Source: Wenyingzhuangia marina
GTDB lineage: Bacteria; Bacteroidota; Bacteroidia; Flavobacteriales; Flavobacteriaceae
Length of the DNA: 64,000 bases
Reading direction: 5' to 3'
Assembly (NCBI RefSeq): GCF_900130035.1
Contig: NZ_FQXQ01000003.1
Span: 372,001-436,000 of the forward strand
Shown: positions 19,507 to 29,209 of the stretch, piece by piece
Layout of the letters: each line of letters opens with the position of its first letter
Position numbering within the stretch: position 1 is the first letter of the stretch
Program-made: the position numbers and the translations under genes
Notes under the pieces: model-generated
Told to the model about the DNA's origin: nothing
The model's database searches: none
Seen by the model: the letters and a program-made list of their open reading frames with translations, nothing else

Positions 19507-22197
19507 TTAATTTACAGTATAGGTAAATTCTTGATAACCAATTTCACCTTTGTCATTAATGGCTTCAATAACAATAATCATTTCACCAGGTTTATCTGCA
19601 TTGTAAAAAGAAGATGATACTTCTCCTAATTCATTTGTGTTTAATACGGGTTGCCAATGTATTAGACTTCTTAAGTCTGGCTTTTGCCAATCATTTTCAT
19701 TTATAGAATCATATTTAGGGGAGTAAAATTTAATGGGTTCTGAAAAAACAGAAATAGTGTTTTTAGTGACTCCTTTAGGTTTGACAGCTCCATAGATTCC
19801 TTTTTTAGCATGGGTGTAAATAGCAATAACATTTCCCCATGGTGGGGGATAAGGTGATTTGGTTAAATCATAGTATAGGAGGTTAAAGCCATTTGCATAT
19901 TCAATAATTTCAAAACTACTTACTTCACTTGGGGGGATGTTTGGAATAAGGTGGTAGTCATGAATAGCAACAGGAATTCCATCAATAACAACAAGTGTTG
20001 GCATATTATTTACTGTAGCATGCAAGTATTGATCAGGATGTCGTTGTATTCTAACTTTATCAGGAAAGTTGAATAATAAAACACTATACAGACCATAAGA
20101 CCATTCTTTTTCTTTAGCTAAAATTTCTTTTCCATCAATTACAGTATTAGGTTTACCATATCTATCTGCAACTTTTTTTCTATTAGGTGTCATTTTATAA
20201 GCTGTAATATCAACTTCTTCTAAAAGAACACTTCCGTATTGCATTTCAAATTTCTTTTGTGTTTCTTTTTTTTCTATACTTTTTTCTACAAATACTTCTA
20301 TAATACTATCTATTGATTTGATAGGTTTTTCGTGTAAGAAGGAAATAAGAGGTGTCTCTTTTATATCTAATTCAAGAGGATAATTTTTATTCTTTAACTT
20401 TTTTGAGGTTTGAAGAAGTATTTCCATATCATCACCATATTCATCATTTAAATGAAACTTAAATTGACCTAAACTGTCAGTTAATTGTTTGTAAAGAGAT
20501 TTTTCTTTCCCAGACGTCATCATTGTTACTTCAATATCTTTTATTCCTTTTTTTGATGAAAAAATATGATTTACTTTTCCTGACAACGTTAGTGATGGCT
20601 CTGGTTGTATTTTAACACTTTTATATGGTTTAGAATAGTTGTATTTACTCCATCCTTGAGTTAACATAAGAGCTTCCAAGTGATAGTGCATACTTTTGTT
20701 TTCACTAAAATAAAACCCTGGATTTTCTATATGTCCCTTTAATTCAGAATCGAGTAAGAAATAGGAAAGTATATTTTGACGGATGCTTTGTATAGTTCCT
20801 AATTCTTTTTTATTAATGACAAGTACGGATAGATTTGTTTTTACAGGTTCTTCTTTTGCATTGGTGGTTTGTATTTTTAAATTGGTTAATTCTCGTTTGT
20901 GATACTTTTTTTGATTTTTAGTTAAATTAATTTTTATTCGTTTATCATGTTTTTCATTAAAAAAAAGTCTTCTAGCAACGGGTTGATCTAAATGATCGGA
21001 CATGGTAAATGAAATAATTCCTTCTGGGAGTCCATTGTGTGGAATTAGTAATTTGGCTTTGCCTTTATTCAGTTTAACTCTTTTTTTATAGAGATTTATT
21101 CCTCTAAAAGAAAAACTAATAAAAATACTATCATTTAGTATATAATTAGAAGAGGCGTTTATGAATATATTTTTTCCTATTCTATTTATGGCTAAATTAT
21201 TCCCTAAAGAAGCAACTTTAGGGAGTGGATATAATAATTTTTCATTTTGTAAATGATGGTGTTTTAATCTAGCGAAATAATTTTGAGTACTATCTGTTTT
21301 ACGAATTATAAAACTCCCCATACCAAGTTCGTTACTTGTAAAAGAAGTAATTATAGAATCTTTATCGTTAAGAATAAAACCTTCAGTAAATTTGCCTTTT
21401 CCATTGGCATCAGTTGCTTTAAATCCAATTTTGCTATCTAAGCTATGTACCATTTCTCCACTTTCAGGAAAAAATTGTAGATCTATATAGTTTTTATCGA
21501 GTGCAAAGGTTTTGATGTATTTTTTATTGTTTTTTGTTAGTATTTTAAAAGTTGCAAATTGATTTTTGTCTGTTATATTGTAATTTAAATGGTATTTGTT
21601 ACTGCTATCTTTTTTAATAAATAAAGTATCTGTTTTATCATCTACATTAATGTATACAGTGAGCTTTTTTTTGTGTAAAGTATCTATAACTGTAGGGTTA
21701 AAAGTTACTTGTAAATAATTTTTTTTAGACTGTTCTTTGATTAATTTAATGTTGCTAATTGGCTCTTCTTGATAATCATTAGTAAATACCTGAATATATT
21801 CTTTAAATAGAAAATCCTTTTCAAAATTTTCATTCCATTTTGTGTAAGCTCTAATAAGATATGTACCTCCTTTTATGTTTTTATCTAAATCAAAATAGTT
21901 ATGACCAATTCCGTTTTTTATTTTAACTAATTTTTGTTGCCGAATCATCTCATTGGGTCCAATTAATTCAACATATAATACACCACTTAAATGAGAAGGG
22001 ATGTGGTCAAATGCATTGGATAGAATACACTTAAACCAAATAGTATCTTCGTTGGTATATGTTTTTCTGTCTAATTGAAGATATATTTTTTCAGCCAACG
22101 CTGCATTAGATAGAATTGTATCATTATTCTGTGACCATGAATTAAAATGAATAAAAAATGCTAAAAAGAAAAAAATGACATTCTTAATTTTAGGCAT
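19507..22197 (-). CDS. Large MG2-like/plug-like envelope protein, divergent paralogue 3
   Basis: About 896 residues from the ATG at 22197, which gives a clean signal peptide (KIKNVIFFFLAFFIHFNSWSQ). In-frame ATGs at 22242 and 22254 are alternatives. It shares the layout of the two downstream genes (KIYLQLDRKTYTNEDTIWF, LQFFPESGEMVHSLDSKIGF, EALMLTQGWSKYNY, a late plug-like part with MPTLVVIDGIPVAIHDY) but is much more diverged and lacks their common C-terminal end. The 122-base gap to paralogue 2 leaves room for separate promoters. Role unknown. Confidence 0.75.
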   Translation of the reverse strand: MPKIKNVIFFFLAFFIHFNSWSQNNDTILSNAALAEKIYLQLDRKTYTNEDTIWFKCILSNAFDHIPSHLSGVLYVELIGPNEMIRQQKLVKIKNGIGHNYFDLDKNIKGGTYLIRAYTKWNENFEKDFLFKEYIQVFTNDYQEEPISNIKLIKEQSKKNYLQVTFNPTVIDTLHKKKLTVYINVDDKTDTLFIKKDSSNKYHLNYNITDKNQFATFKILTKNNKKYIKTFALDKNYIDLQFFPESGEMVHSLDSKIGFKATDANGKGKFTEGFILNDKDSIITSFTSNELGMGSFIIRKTDSTQNYFARLKHHHLQNEKLLYPLPKVASLGNNLAINRIGKNIFINASSNYILNDSIFISFSFRGINLYKKRVKLNKGKAKLLIPHNGLPEGIISFTMSDHLDQPVARRLFFNEKHDKRIKINLTKNQKKYHKRELTNLKIQTTNAKEEPVKTNLSVLVINKKELGTIQSIRQNILSYFLLDSELKGHIENPGFYFSENKSMHYHLEALMLTQGWSKYNYSKPYKSVKIQPEPSLTLSGKVNHIFSSKKGIKDIEVTMMTSGKEKSLYKQLTDSLGQFKFHLNDEYGDDMEILLQTSKKLKNKNYPLELDIKETPLISFLHEKPIKSIDSIIEVFVEKSIEKKETQKKFEMQYGSVLLEEVDITAYKMTPNRKKVADRYGKPNTVIDGKEILAKEKEWSYGLYSVLLFNFPDKVRIQRHPDQYLHATVNNMPTLVVIDGIPVAIHDYHLIPNIPPSEVSSFEIIEYANGFNLLYYDLTKSPYPPPWGNVIAIYTHAKKGIYGAVKPKGVTKNTISVFSEPIKFYSPKYDSINENDWQKPDLRSLIHWQPVLNTNELGEVSSSFYNADKPGEMIIVIEAINDKGEIGYQEFTYTVN

Positions 22198-22307
22198 AGA
22201 AACCGAATAAAAAGAATGAGAAATAAGTAGTTTTTTTTTCATAGAGCTGAGCAATTTTCTTTCTTTTATGACTAAAATAAGTTAAAAAAATTAGAAAATT
22301 CTCAAAA

Positions 22308-22339
22308 AAAAAGGAGAAAGCTTAAACTTTCTCCTTTTT
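22308..22339 (-). terminator. Terminator after lpd
   Basis: 13-base stem (AAAAAGGAGAAAG and complement) with a 6-base loop, followed in the minus transcript by a U run. It lies 21 bases after the lpd stop. Confidence 0.88.
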
Positions 22340-22360
22340 AATATATTTTATTTGTAATTT

Positions 22361-23749
22361 TTACAAGTGAATCACTTCATCATAAGCAGCAGCAACCGCT
22401 TCCATTACAGCCTCAGACATGGTAGGGTGGGGGTGAACTGTTTTTAATACTTCGTGACCAGTAGTTTCTAACTTACGACCTAAAACAGCTTCAGCAATCA
22501 TATCGGTAACTCCTGCACCAATCATATGACATCCTAACCATTCTCCGTATTTAGCATCAAAAATTACTTTTACAAATCCTTCTTTGTTTCCTGCAGCAGA
22601 AGCTTTTCCAGAAGCAGAGAATGGGAATTTTCCAATTTTTAATTCGTAACCAGCTTCTTTAGCTGCTTTTTCAGTCAATCCAACAGAAGCAATTTCTGGA
22701 GAGGCATAAGTACATCCAGGAATGTTTCCGTAATCGATAGGTTCTGTGTGTAAACCTGCAATTTTCTCAACACAAGTAATTCCTTCAGCAGATGCTACGT
22801 GAGCCAAAGCTTGACCAGGAACTACATCACCAATAGCATAATAACCTGGGATGTTTGTTTGGTAAAAATCGTTTACAATAATTTTATCTCTATCAACTAC
22901 AATTCCAACATCTTCTAATCCAATGTTCTCAATGTTTGTTTTAATTCCAACCGCAGATAATAAAATATCAGCTTCTAATTTTTCTTCTCCTTTTGCAGTT
23001 TTAACAGTAGCAACTACTCCTTTACCAGAAGTATCTACAGATTCTACAGCAGAGTTTAACATTACTTTAATTCCAGATTTTTTTAAAGAATTTAAAAATG
23101 CTTTAGAAACATCTTCATCTTCTACAGGAACCACGTTAGGCATAAATTCTACAATGGTTACATCAGTACCCATAGAGTTGTAAAAGTGAGCAAATTCAAC
23201 ACCAATAGCTCCAGAACCTACTACAATCATTTTCTTTGGTTGCTCTGGTAAACTCATTGCCTGACGGTATCCTATAACTTTTTTACCATCTTGTGGTAAG
23301 TTTGGTAATTCTCTAGAACGAGCACCTGTTGCGATAATAATATGATCTGCATCGTATTCTGTTACTTTACCATCAGCATCAGTAACATCAACTTTTTTAC
23401 CAGGCTTTACTTTACCTGTACCCATAATTACATCAATCTTGTTCTTTTTCATTAAGAACTCAATTCCTTTACTCATTCCTTGAGCAACACCACGAGAACG
23501 TTTTATTACTGCCTCAAAATCTTTATCAATAGCTTCAGCTTTTAAACCATAGTCATCAACATGTTTTAAGTAATCATATACTTGAGCACTTTTTAATAAA
23601 GCTTTGGTTGGAATACATCCCCAGTTTAAACAGATACCTCCTAAAGATTCTTTTTCTATAACAGCAGTTTTAAATCCTAACTGTGAAGCTCTAATTGCGG
23701 TAACATATCCTCCAGGTCCACTTCCAATAACAATAACGTCGTATTTCAT
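22361..23749 (-). CDS. lpdA: Dihydrolipoyl dehydrogenase (E3)
   Basis: 462 residues, normal length. FAD flavoprotein that reoxidises dihydrolipoamide in the pyruvate, 2-oxoglutarate and branched-chain dehydrogenase complexes and in glycine cleavage. FAD-binding GSGPGGYVTAIRASQLG is at the start, the redox disulfide in GGICLNWGCIPTKALLKS (about 39-56), NAD-binding VVGSGAIGVEFA in the middle, YAIGDVVPG before the interface, and the catalytic His-Glu in HPHPTMSEAVMEA near the end. Monocistronic: own -7 element and own terminator. The genes for the E1 and E2 partners are not in this window. Confidence 0.96.
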   Translation of the reverse strand: MKYDVIVIGSGPGGYVTAIRASQLGFKTAVIEKESLGGICLNWGCIPTKALLKSAQVYDYLKHVDDYGLKAEAIDKDFEAVIKRSRGVAQGMSKGIEFLMKKNKIDVIMGTGKVKPGKKVDVTDADGKVTEYDADHIIIATGARSRELPNLPQDGKKVIGYRQAMSLPEQPKKMIVVGSGAIGVEFAHFYNSMGTDVTIVEFMPNVVPVEDEDVSKAFLNSLKKSGIKVMLNSAVESVDTSGKGVVATVKTAKGEEKLEADILLSAVGIKTNIENIGLEDVGIVVDRDKIIVNDFYQTNIPGYYAIGDVVPGQALAHVASAEGITCVEKIAGLHTEPIDYGNIPGCTYASPEIASVGLTEKAAKEAGYELKIGKFPFSASGKASAAGNKEGFVKVIFDAKYGEWLGCHMIGAGVTDMIAEAVLGRKLETTGHEVLKTVHPHPTMSEAVMEAVAAAYDEVIHL

Positions 23750-23791
23750 GTGTATATATTTTAATCTAGTGATTGAATTTTATAATGTATG

Positions 23792-23799
23792 CAAATGTA
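23792..23799 (-). promoter_or_regulatory. -7 element for lpd
   Basis: Minus-strand TACATTTG matches TAnnTTTG, 42 bases upstream of the lpd ATG. No clear -33 TTG at the usual distance. Confidence 0.4.
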
Positions 23800-23881
23800 A
23801 GAATTACAAACTATATTACATAAGTTAAGAAGATAGAAATTCTAAGTATACCTCCCCATAAAACGATATTATTTTATCTGT

Positions 23882-24763
23882 TTATTTTACTGATGAATCC
23901 TTTTTTAAAGATGTTCTAAATTTACTAGGAGTTAATTGTGTGTGTTTTTTAAAAAGTCTTGAAAAGTAAGAGTAGTCTTCATAACCCAATGTTTGTGCAA
24001 TTTCATTGATAGATGCTGAATCAAAAGTTAACATTCTTTTACTTTCTATAATAATTTTTTCAGCAATTAAACTGGTTACTGTTTTGTTTAACAGTTCTTT
24101 ACATATTCTGTTTAAATGTTTTAGACTGATGTTCATCTTACTTGCATAAAAAGAAGGTGATTTTTCTGATGTATAATATTGTTCTAACAATTTGTTGAAA
24201 ACCTGAATTTTATGATGGTAAGTTTGAAAAGAATAATTGTTTTCAGATAAAAATTTTCTAGAAATTTCTATGTGAATGATATCTATAATGTTTAGTAATT
24301 TATCTGTTTTTCTAGATTTTTTTTGTTGATTTTCTTGAATCAATAATTTAAAATAATATTCAATATCAACTATTTCCTTTTCATTTAAGATAATTTCAGA
24401 GATGTTTTTCTCAGATTGATAAAAAGGATATTCTTCAATTTTTTTATGACCAAAATATAGATTGTAAATTTCACTTGAGTAAAAAATAATATACCCCTCT
24501 ATATCATTAGACAACTCCCAACCATGAGCTTGCCCTGGTTTTATCATATATAAACTCCCTTTTTTTATATGATAGTTTTCTAAGTCAATTTGATGTGTCC
24601 CTGTTCCATGGGTAAATAACACCAAAAGATAAAAATTATGTCGATGAGATTTTTCTATAAAACTATGTTCAATTAAATGATTTTTAAAGGTATTGATGTA
24701 CAAATGATTCTTGTGAATATTAGTATTAAAATTCTGAATAGTATATACAGGTACTTTTTTCAT
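23882..24763 (-). CDS. AraC-family transcriptional regulator
   Basis: 293 residues. N-terminal cupin-like ligand domain (HNFYLLVLFTHGTGTHQID, KKGSLYMIKPGQAHGWEL at about 42-85). C-terminal double helix-turn-helix of the AraC type at about 190-290, with SLKHLNRICKELLNKTVTSL in the first HTH and INEIAQTLGYEDYSYFSR LFKKH in the second. Divergent from the DUF983 gene across 112 bases. No neighbouring catabolic genes give away the inducer or target. Confidence 0.88.
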   Translation of the reverse strand: MKKVPVYTIQNFNTNIHKNHLYINTFKNHLIEHSFIEKSHRHNFYLLVLFTHGTGTHQIDLENYHIKKGSLYMIKPGQAHGWELSNDIEGYIIFYSSEIYNLYFGHKKIEEYPFYQSEKNISEIILNEKEIVDIEYYFKLLIQENQQKKSRKTDKLLNIIDIIHIEISRKFLSENNYSFQTYHHKIQVFNKLLEQYYTSEKSPSFYASKMNISLKHLNRICKELLNKTVTSLIAEKIIIESKRMLTFDSASINEIAQTLGYEDYSYFSRLFKKHTQLTPSKFRTSLKKDSSVK

Positions 24764-24875
24764 AATGTCTTTTTTGTGCTATAAATGGAGAAGATAAGAA
24801 TTATTTACATATCTACATGTATTTAGTTTTGTGGCATAGTTATGATAATAGTGTTTCACTACAAAACAAAGTAAA

Positions 24876-25235
24876 ATGTTAAAAGCAATAAAATCTGTAT
24901 TTGGTAATAGATGTCCTAAATGTGGTAAAGGAAAAGTGTATAAAGACAAAAATATTTTATTTAGTCTTAAAACTCCAAAAATGAATGATGAGTGTAGTGC
25001 TTGTCACAATAAGTTCATCAAAGAACCAGGTTTTTTTATTGGTGCAATGTATGTTAGCTATGGATTAGGAGTTGCAGAAGCATTGATAACTTACTTTATA
25101 GCAAGTCAATTTTTTGATAAATCTTTAGATTTAAGAATCATTCCCGTTATTGTAATTGTCATGATTCTTTTAACTTTTTTTAATATCAAGCTTTCTAGAC
25201 TGATATGGATTTATATGTTTAGAAGTATAAAGTAA
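24876..25235 (+). CDS. DUF983 small membrane protein
   Basis: 119 residues. An N-terminal zinc-ribbon-like half (CPKCGKGKVY at residues 12-21 and CSACHNKF at about 45-52, i.e. two CxxC pairs) is followed by two TM helices (FFIGAMYVSYGLGVAEALIT and IIPVIVIVMILLTFFNI). This is the usual DUF983 form. Members are often near cytochrome-oxidase or heme genes, but not here. Function unknown. Confidence 0.85.
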   Translation: MLKAIKSVFGNRCPKCGKGKVYKDKNILFSLKTPKMNDECSACHNKFIKEPGFFIGAMYVSYGLGVAEALITYFIASQFFDKSLDLRIIPVIVIVMILLTFFNIKLSRLIWIYMFRSIK

Positions 25236-25349
25236 TAAAAAAGATAATTTTACTTATTGATATAATTATCTTAATGATAAGGTAATTACTCTTCTTCTTT
25301 TTTTTAGTTTTTATAGCTGAAATTTACATTTTATATTACTCTTAGTATA

Positions 25350-25895
25350 ATGATGAATGTAGATAAGGATACTGAAAATCTGATAAAAAAACTTATTAAA
25401 GGTAATGAGAAAGCATACATGTATTTAATTAAGACTTACTACAAAAAACTATTTCTTTATGCTTATAATCTTTCTAAAAATCAAGTATTAGCAGAAGACA
25501 TTGTTCAAAATGTTTTTATGCGAATCTGGGAAAATAGAAAACAGCTTAACATAAAAGAATCTTTCAAAAGCTTTTTATACAAATCTGTCTATAATGAATT
25601 TATTAATAATTATAGAAAGCAGCAATCCTCATTAGCTTTAGACACTATTTTCTTTGATACTATTAATACTTCATCAGATGATCTAAGTATTGATAATCAA
25701 AGATTGGCCTTGGTTTATAATGAAATTGAAAATTTACCAACTAAGTGTAAGCAAGTTTTTTTACTTAGTAAAAAAGAGGGGTTAACCAATCAAGAAATTT
25801 CAGAGCATTTAAATATAACGATAAAGGCTGTAGAAAATCATATTACCAATGCATTTAGTATTATTAGAAACAATTTAAAAGAAGATAAAGCATAA
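25350..25895 (+). CDS. ECF RNA polymerase sigma factor (FecI-like)
   Basis: 181 residues. Sigma region 2 at about 25-90 (YYKKLFLYAYNLSKNQ, AEDIVQNVFMRIWEN, FKSFLYKSVYNEFINNYR). Region 4 at about 125-175 (LPTKCKQVFLLSKKEGL, NQEISEHLNITIKAVENHI). This is the Bacteroidota RpoE/FecI type that is held by a FecR anti-sigma factor. It is convergent with, and at the far end of, a cluster whose minus-strand order is fecR, susC with an STN domain, susD and phosphatase; it is likely the sigma factor for that system although unusually separated from fecR. ATG ATG start, so either codon is possible. Confidence 0.9.
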   Translation: MMNVDKDTENLIKKLIKGNEKAYMYLIKTYYKKLFLYAYNLSKNQVLAEDIVQNVFMRIWENRKQLNIKESFKSFLYKSVYNEFINNYRKQQSSLALDTIFFDTINTSSDDLSIDNQRLALVYNEIENLPTKCKQVFLLSKKEGLTNQEISEHLNITIKAVENHITNAFSIIRNNLKEDKA

Positions 25896-25897
25896 AA

Positions 25898-25922
25898 AAA
25901 CCGTCTAAATTTTAGACGGTTT
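25898..25922. terminator. Bidirectional terminator, sigma gene / phosphatase gene
   Basis: CCGTCTAAA-T-TTTAGACGG flanked by A and T runs, directly after the sigma-factor stop and 55 bases from the stop of the convergent phosphatase. Confidence 0.8.
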
Positions 25923-25976
25923 TCCGCCGAAATTTACTGCTATAAATAACGGCTGCTTTAAACAAAGTAACAAAAC

Positions 25977-27398
25977 TTATCTTCCTTTTTTAAAATCTTT
26001 TTTTAGTCTAATATTTACTTCAGATGCATTGTTAATTAATTCTTTATTACCATTTTCGTCTTTTATCAAACTAAAACTATCATATACATTTCCTTTGGTA
26101 GTGTATGAGTTGTAGTGAATCGTATCATTTTCAACAGTAATGATTTGAAAAAGTTGTACATATTCTCCTCTTTTTACCATCCAATCTTGGTCTTGAGATT
26201 CATACATTTTTGGTCCACTAACCGATACTGCATAAACAGCTCCAGCATCTTTCACAATTGTTTTTCCTAAACCTTCATTAGAAGCATAACCTCTTGCATA
26301 AGTATGGTCATGTCCTTGTAATACTAAATCCACATTGTATTTATCAATCAAAGGTTTTAAAGACTCTCTTAATTCTTTATTATCTCTTCCTTTGGCAGTA
26401 GAAAATATTGGGTAGTGCATGGTAAGTGTAATCCATTTTTTATGATTGTTTGCTAATACAGAGTCTAACCATTTTGTTTGTGCTTTTCTAGAACGCTCAC
26501 TGTTGTTAAAACTTTGTGCATCTATAGATATTAATTTCATGTTTTGATAATCTAAAGTATAGCAAGTTTCTTTGAGCTCATCTAAAGGACCATTTTCTGG
26601 CAATGTAAATTGGGGTCTCCATAAAGAGGATAACTTTGTTCTGTTTACACTTTTGTCATATTCATGGTTTCCTGGAGTCATAATACTTGGAACTGTTGCG
26701 TGAATAAAACTACCCGCATAAAACCATTCTCCCCATTCTCTGTCAGATTCGCTGTGGTTAATTAAATCTCCTGCGTGTAACATAAAATCCACTTCGGGCA
26801 TCATTTTGTATGATTTTCGAATCACTCTAGACCACATTGACTTTACATCGTTTTGTGCATCACCAAAGTAAATAAAACTAAAAGGTTCATTTTGGTTTGT
26901 TGATGGGGTTGTAAGTTGAAACCATTCACTCCAAGTATCATCATTTTTACCTCCATCACCAACGCGATAAACATAAGTAGTATTTGGTATTAAATTTTTA
27001 ACAATTGCAGAATGATAGGCTGCATTTACTAGTGGTTCATGATCTCTAATGTTTTCAACTTGGATAAATTCTGTAGTAGCAATAATTTGTTGCATACTGT
27101 TATCTAATAAAAAATCAGGACCATGAGTTTCTTTAGCAATTTGAACATAGGCAGTATCTATTTCTTGACTAGTTCTCCAATTGATAGCAAAACTGTGATT
27201 TGGATCTTCGGTTAAACTGACAATAATCCTATCGGGTGTTTTAGAAGGGAAAATAAGTTTATGTGCGGGTATGTTAGATTCAGAAGCATAGTGAACATGT
27301 TGGTGTGAGTTGTGGTTATGATGATGTGTTGCTTTAATTTTTTTACTACACCCAGAAAGGATGATGAAACCTAAAAGAATACCTCCAATTTTTTTCAT
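25977..27398 (-). CDS. Purple-acid-phosphatase-like metallophosphoesterase lipoprotein
   Basis: 473 residues from the ATG at 27398, chosen because it gives the lipoprotein signal MKKIGGILLGFIILSGC (Cys17). A histidine-rich linker follows, then an Fn3-like N-domain (PDRIIVSLTEDPNHSFAINW, about 50-150), then the calcineurin-like phosphoesterase core with metal ligands in FIYFGDAQND, MLHAGDLINHS, TPGNHEYD, LTMHYPIFS and LQGHDHTYARG. Expected to release phosphate from phosphomonoesters outside the cytoplasm. Last gene after susC-susD, so it probably supplies or processes what that pair takes up. Confidence 0.88.
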   Translation of the reverse strand: MKKIGGILLGFIILSGCSKKIKATHHHNHNSHQHVHYASESNIPAHKLIFPSKTPDRIIVSLTEDPNHSFAINWRTSQEIDTAYVQIAKETHGPDFLLDNSMQQIIATTEFIQVENIRDHEPLVNAAYHSAIVKNLIPNTTYVYRVGDGGKNDDTWSEWFQLTTPSTNQNEPFSFIYFGDAQNDVKSMWSRVIRKSYKMMPEVDFMLHAGDLINHSESDREWGEWFYAGSFIHATVPSIMTPGNHEYDKSVNRTKLSSLWRPQFTLPENGPLDELKETCYTLDYQNMKLISIDAQSFNNSERSRKAQTKWLDSVLANNHKKWITLTMHYPIFSTAKGRDNKELRESLKPLIDKYNVDLVLQGHDHTYARGYASNEGLGKTIVKDAGAVYAVSVSGPKMYESQDQDWMVKRGEYVQLFQIITVENDTIHYNSYTTKGNVYDSFSLIKDENGNKELINNASEVNIRLKKDFKKGR

Positions 27399-27462
27399 TT
27401 TTATTGACTTTTGTTTTGTGAAAATAGAGCAGGTACTTTGCATAGCACCTGCTCTAATGAAT

Positions 27463-29190
27463 TTATTGTAACAACCACATATTAGACCATTGGTCATTTG
27501 TTGTTGGTTGTAAATTTTGAATAGCTTTTAGCATATTGTTTTCATTATAAGGATCGGTGTAAAAAAATCTGATAGGAGTTTTTTTACCTTTTGTTCCAGA
27601 AATGATGTTCTTATTTAAATCTGGATATCCAGTTCTTCTAAAATCAAACCAAGACTCTGTAGTTAACCATAGAGCAATCCATTTTTGATGCATAATAGGA
27701 ACTAGTTTATTCCCTGCATTGTCAAAAATTTGTTTAGCGTTTGCGATGTATTCATTTTGGTTAAATGCAACTAAAGTGTTATTTGCTTTATCATAAACGG
27801 CATTTACATCTCCATCATTAATTTGGTATTGGTTGAATGATAATTCAATTCCAGCTTTGTAATATTCATATGCATTATTATTGATATATCCACGAGTACT
27901 GGCTTCTGCTAATAAAAATTTTACTTCTGCTGATGTCATAAAAATAGACTTCACTAATTCATGACTATTTTCGGAGTACATATCTGCTAAATAAGAAGTA
28001 TGTGGGTTTGCAGCAGCATTTAAGTAAATGTTTTGATTTAGGTTAGAGATATCATTTTTAACATCACTAAGCGTTCCTCCCATATTAAAATCATTTGGAG
28101 CACTTAAAGCAATCGGTAAACCAACAAATAAATTAGTATTAATATCATTTTCTAAATTGTCATCATTGTTTAGAGCATTGATATCTATATCAACATAACG
28201 TTTTATTCTGTTACTTTCTAATTCAACTTTGTTAGTAGTTCCTTGCGCAAGTTGAGCATCAACAGGTTTTATCCATTTGGTTAAACGAGGATCTTTTAAG
28301 TCAGTTAAATCATTAACAATAGTAGCTGATGGTTTTCTACGATAAAATTCAGATCTATTACTCCAGTTTAAAGCACCACCAGGCCAGCTATTTTTACTAT
28401 CTGTACCAATATAGGCTACTTCTGCATTGTCATTATTGTTTTCTAAAATAGGATATTCATTGGCATTGTTAACAATATTTGCTATTTCTGATGATATGTT
28501 GATGTCTGAATTATTTTTCTCAGACAATCTCATTAAAAATCTTAAACGCAAAGAGTTAGCAAGTTTTCTCCATTTTTGTCCGTCACCGTGGTACATCACA
28601 TCACTATCTATGGCCTCTTTACAAATAGTGGTGTTTTTTAAAAGAGTGTTTGCTTGTTTTAAATTATTAAGAATGTTTGTGAATACTTCTTCTTGCGTAT
28701 CATATTGAGGTTTAAAAAACTCATCTCCTCCTTTTTCAGCATTTAAAGCTTTGCTATATGGAACATCTCCAAAAGCAGAAGTAATAAATCCATAATGATA
28801 AGATTTTATGATGATTGCAACAGCTTGATAGTAGTTTTTTACTTCACCCTGTTTTTCTGTTTCTGCTCTTTTATAAATGTATTCACTGTCTTTTAAAGGC
28901 TCATAAAAGTTACCAAAATCAACAGCTCCCCATTGATAATTATTTTCTTCATAACTTGTAAAATCTCTTTGTAAATATTGACAAGCTGCAGAAAGTTCTC
29001 CCCAATCATAAGACATTTTACTGTTTAATTTTGCAGATTCTGATAGAATACCTGTAAGAACAAATTTAATATCAACCTCAGTGTCAGGTAGTGCGTTTGG
29101 ACTGGTATTGATATCGTCTAAAGATTCACTACAAGAGCTTGCCAAAAGCGTAATAATTGAAAGTGAAAATGTGATTATATATTTTTTCAT
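27463..29190 (-). CDS. SusD/RagB family nutrient-binding lipoprotein
   Basis: 575 residues. Signal MKKYIITFSLSIITLLASSC with lipobox Cys20. The opening DINTSPNALPDTEVD is typical of the SusD-like group that is annotated as nutrient-binding outer-membrane lipoprotein. Helical TPR-like parts hold the AEVKFLLAEASTRGYI and MHQKWIALWLTTESWFDFRR motifs near the C-terminus. It forms the lid over the SusC channel encoded 19 bases upstream. The ligand is unknown; the neighbouring phosphatase suggests a phosphorylated compound. Confidence 0.92.
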   Translation of the reverse strand: MKKYIITFSLSIITLLASSCSESLDDINTSPNALPDTEVDIKFVLTGILSESAKLNSKMSYDWGELSAACQYLQRDFTSYEENNYQWGAVDFGNFYEPLKDSEYIYKRAETEKQGEVKNYYQAVAIIIKSYHYGFITSAFGDVPYSKALNAEKGGDEFFKPQYDTQEEVFTNILNNLKQANTLLKNTTICKEAIDSDVMYHGDGQKWRKLANSLRLRFLMRLSEKNNSDINISSEIANIVNNANEYPILENNNDNAEVAYIGTDSKNSWPGGALNWSNRSEFYRRKPSATIVNDLTDLKDPRLTKWIKPVDAQLAQGTTNKVELESNRIKRYVDIDINALNNDDNLENDINTNLFVGLPIALSAPNDFNMGGTLSDVKNDISNLNQNIYLNAAANPHTSYLADMYSENSHELVKSIFMTSAEVKFLLAEASTRGYINNNAYEYYKAGIELSFNQYQINDGDVNAVYDKANNTLVAFNQNEYIANAKQIFDNAGNKLVPIMHQKWIALWLTTESWFDFRRTGYPDLNKNIISGTKGKKTPIRFFYTDPYNENNMLKAIQNLQPTTNDQWSNMWLLQ

Positions 29191-29209
29191 TTTTTTCTGT
29201 ATTTATTAA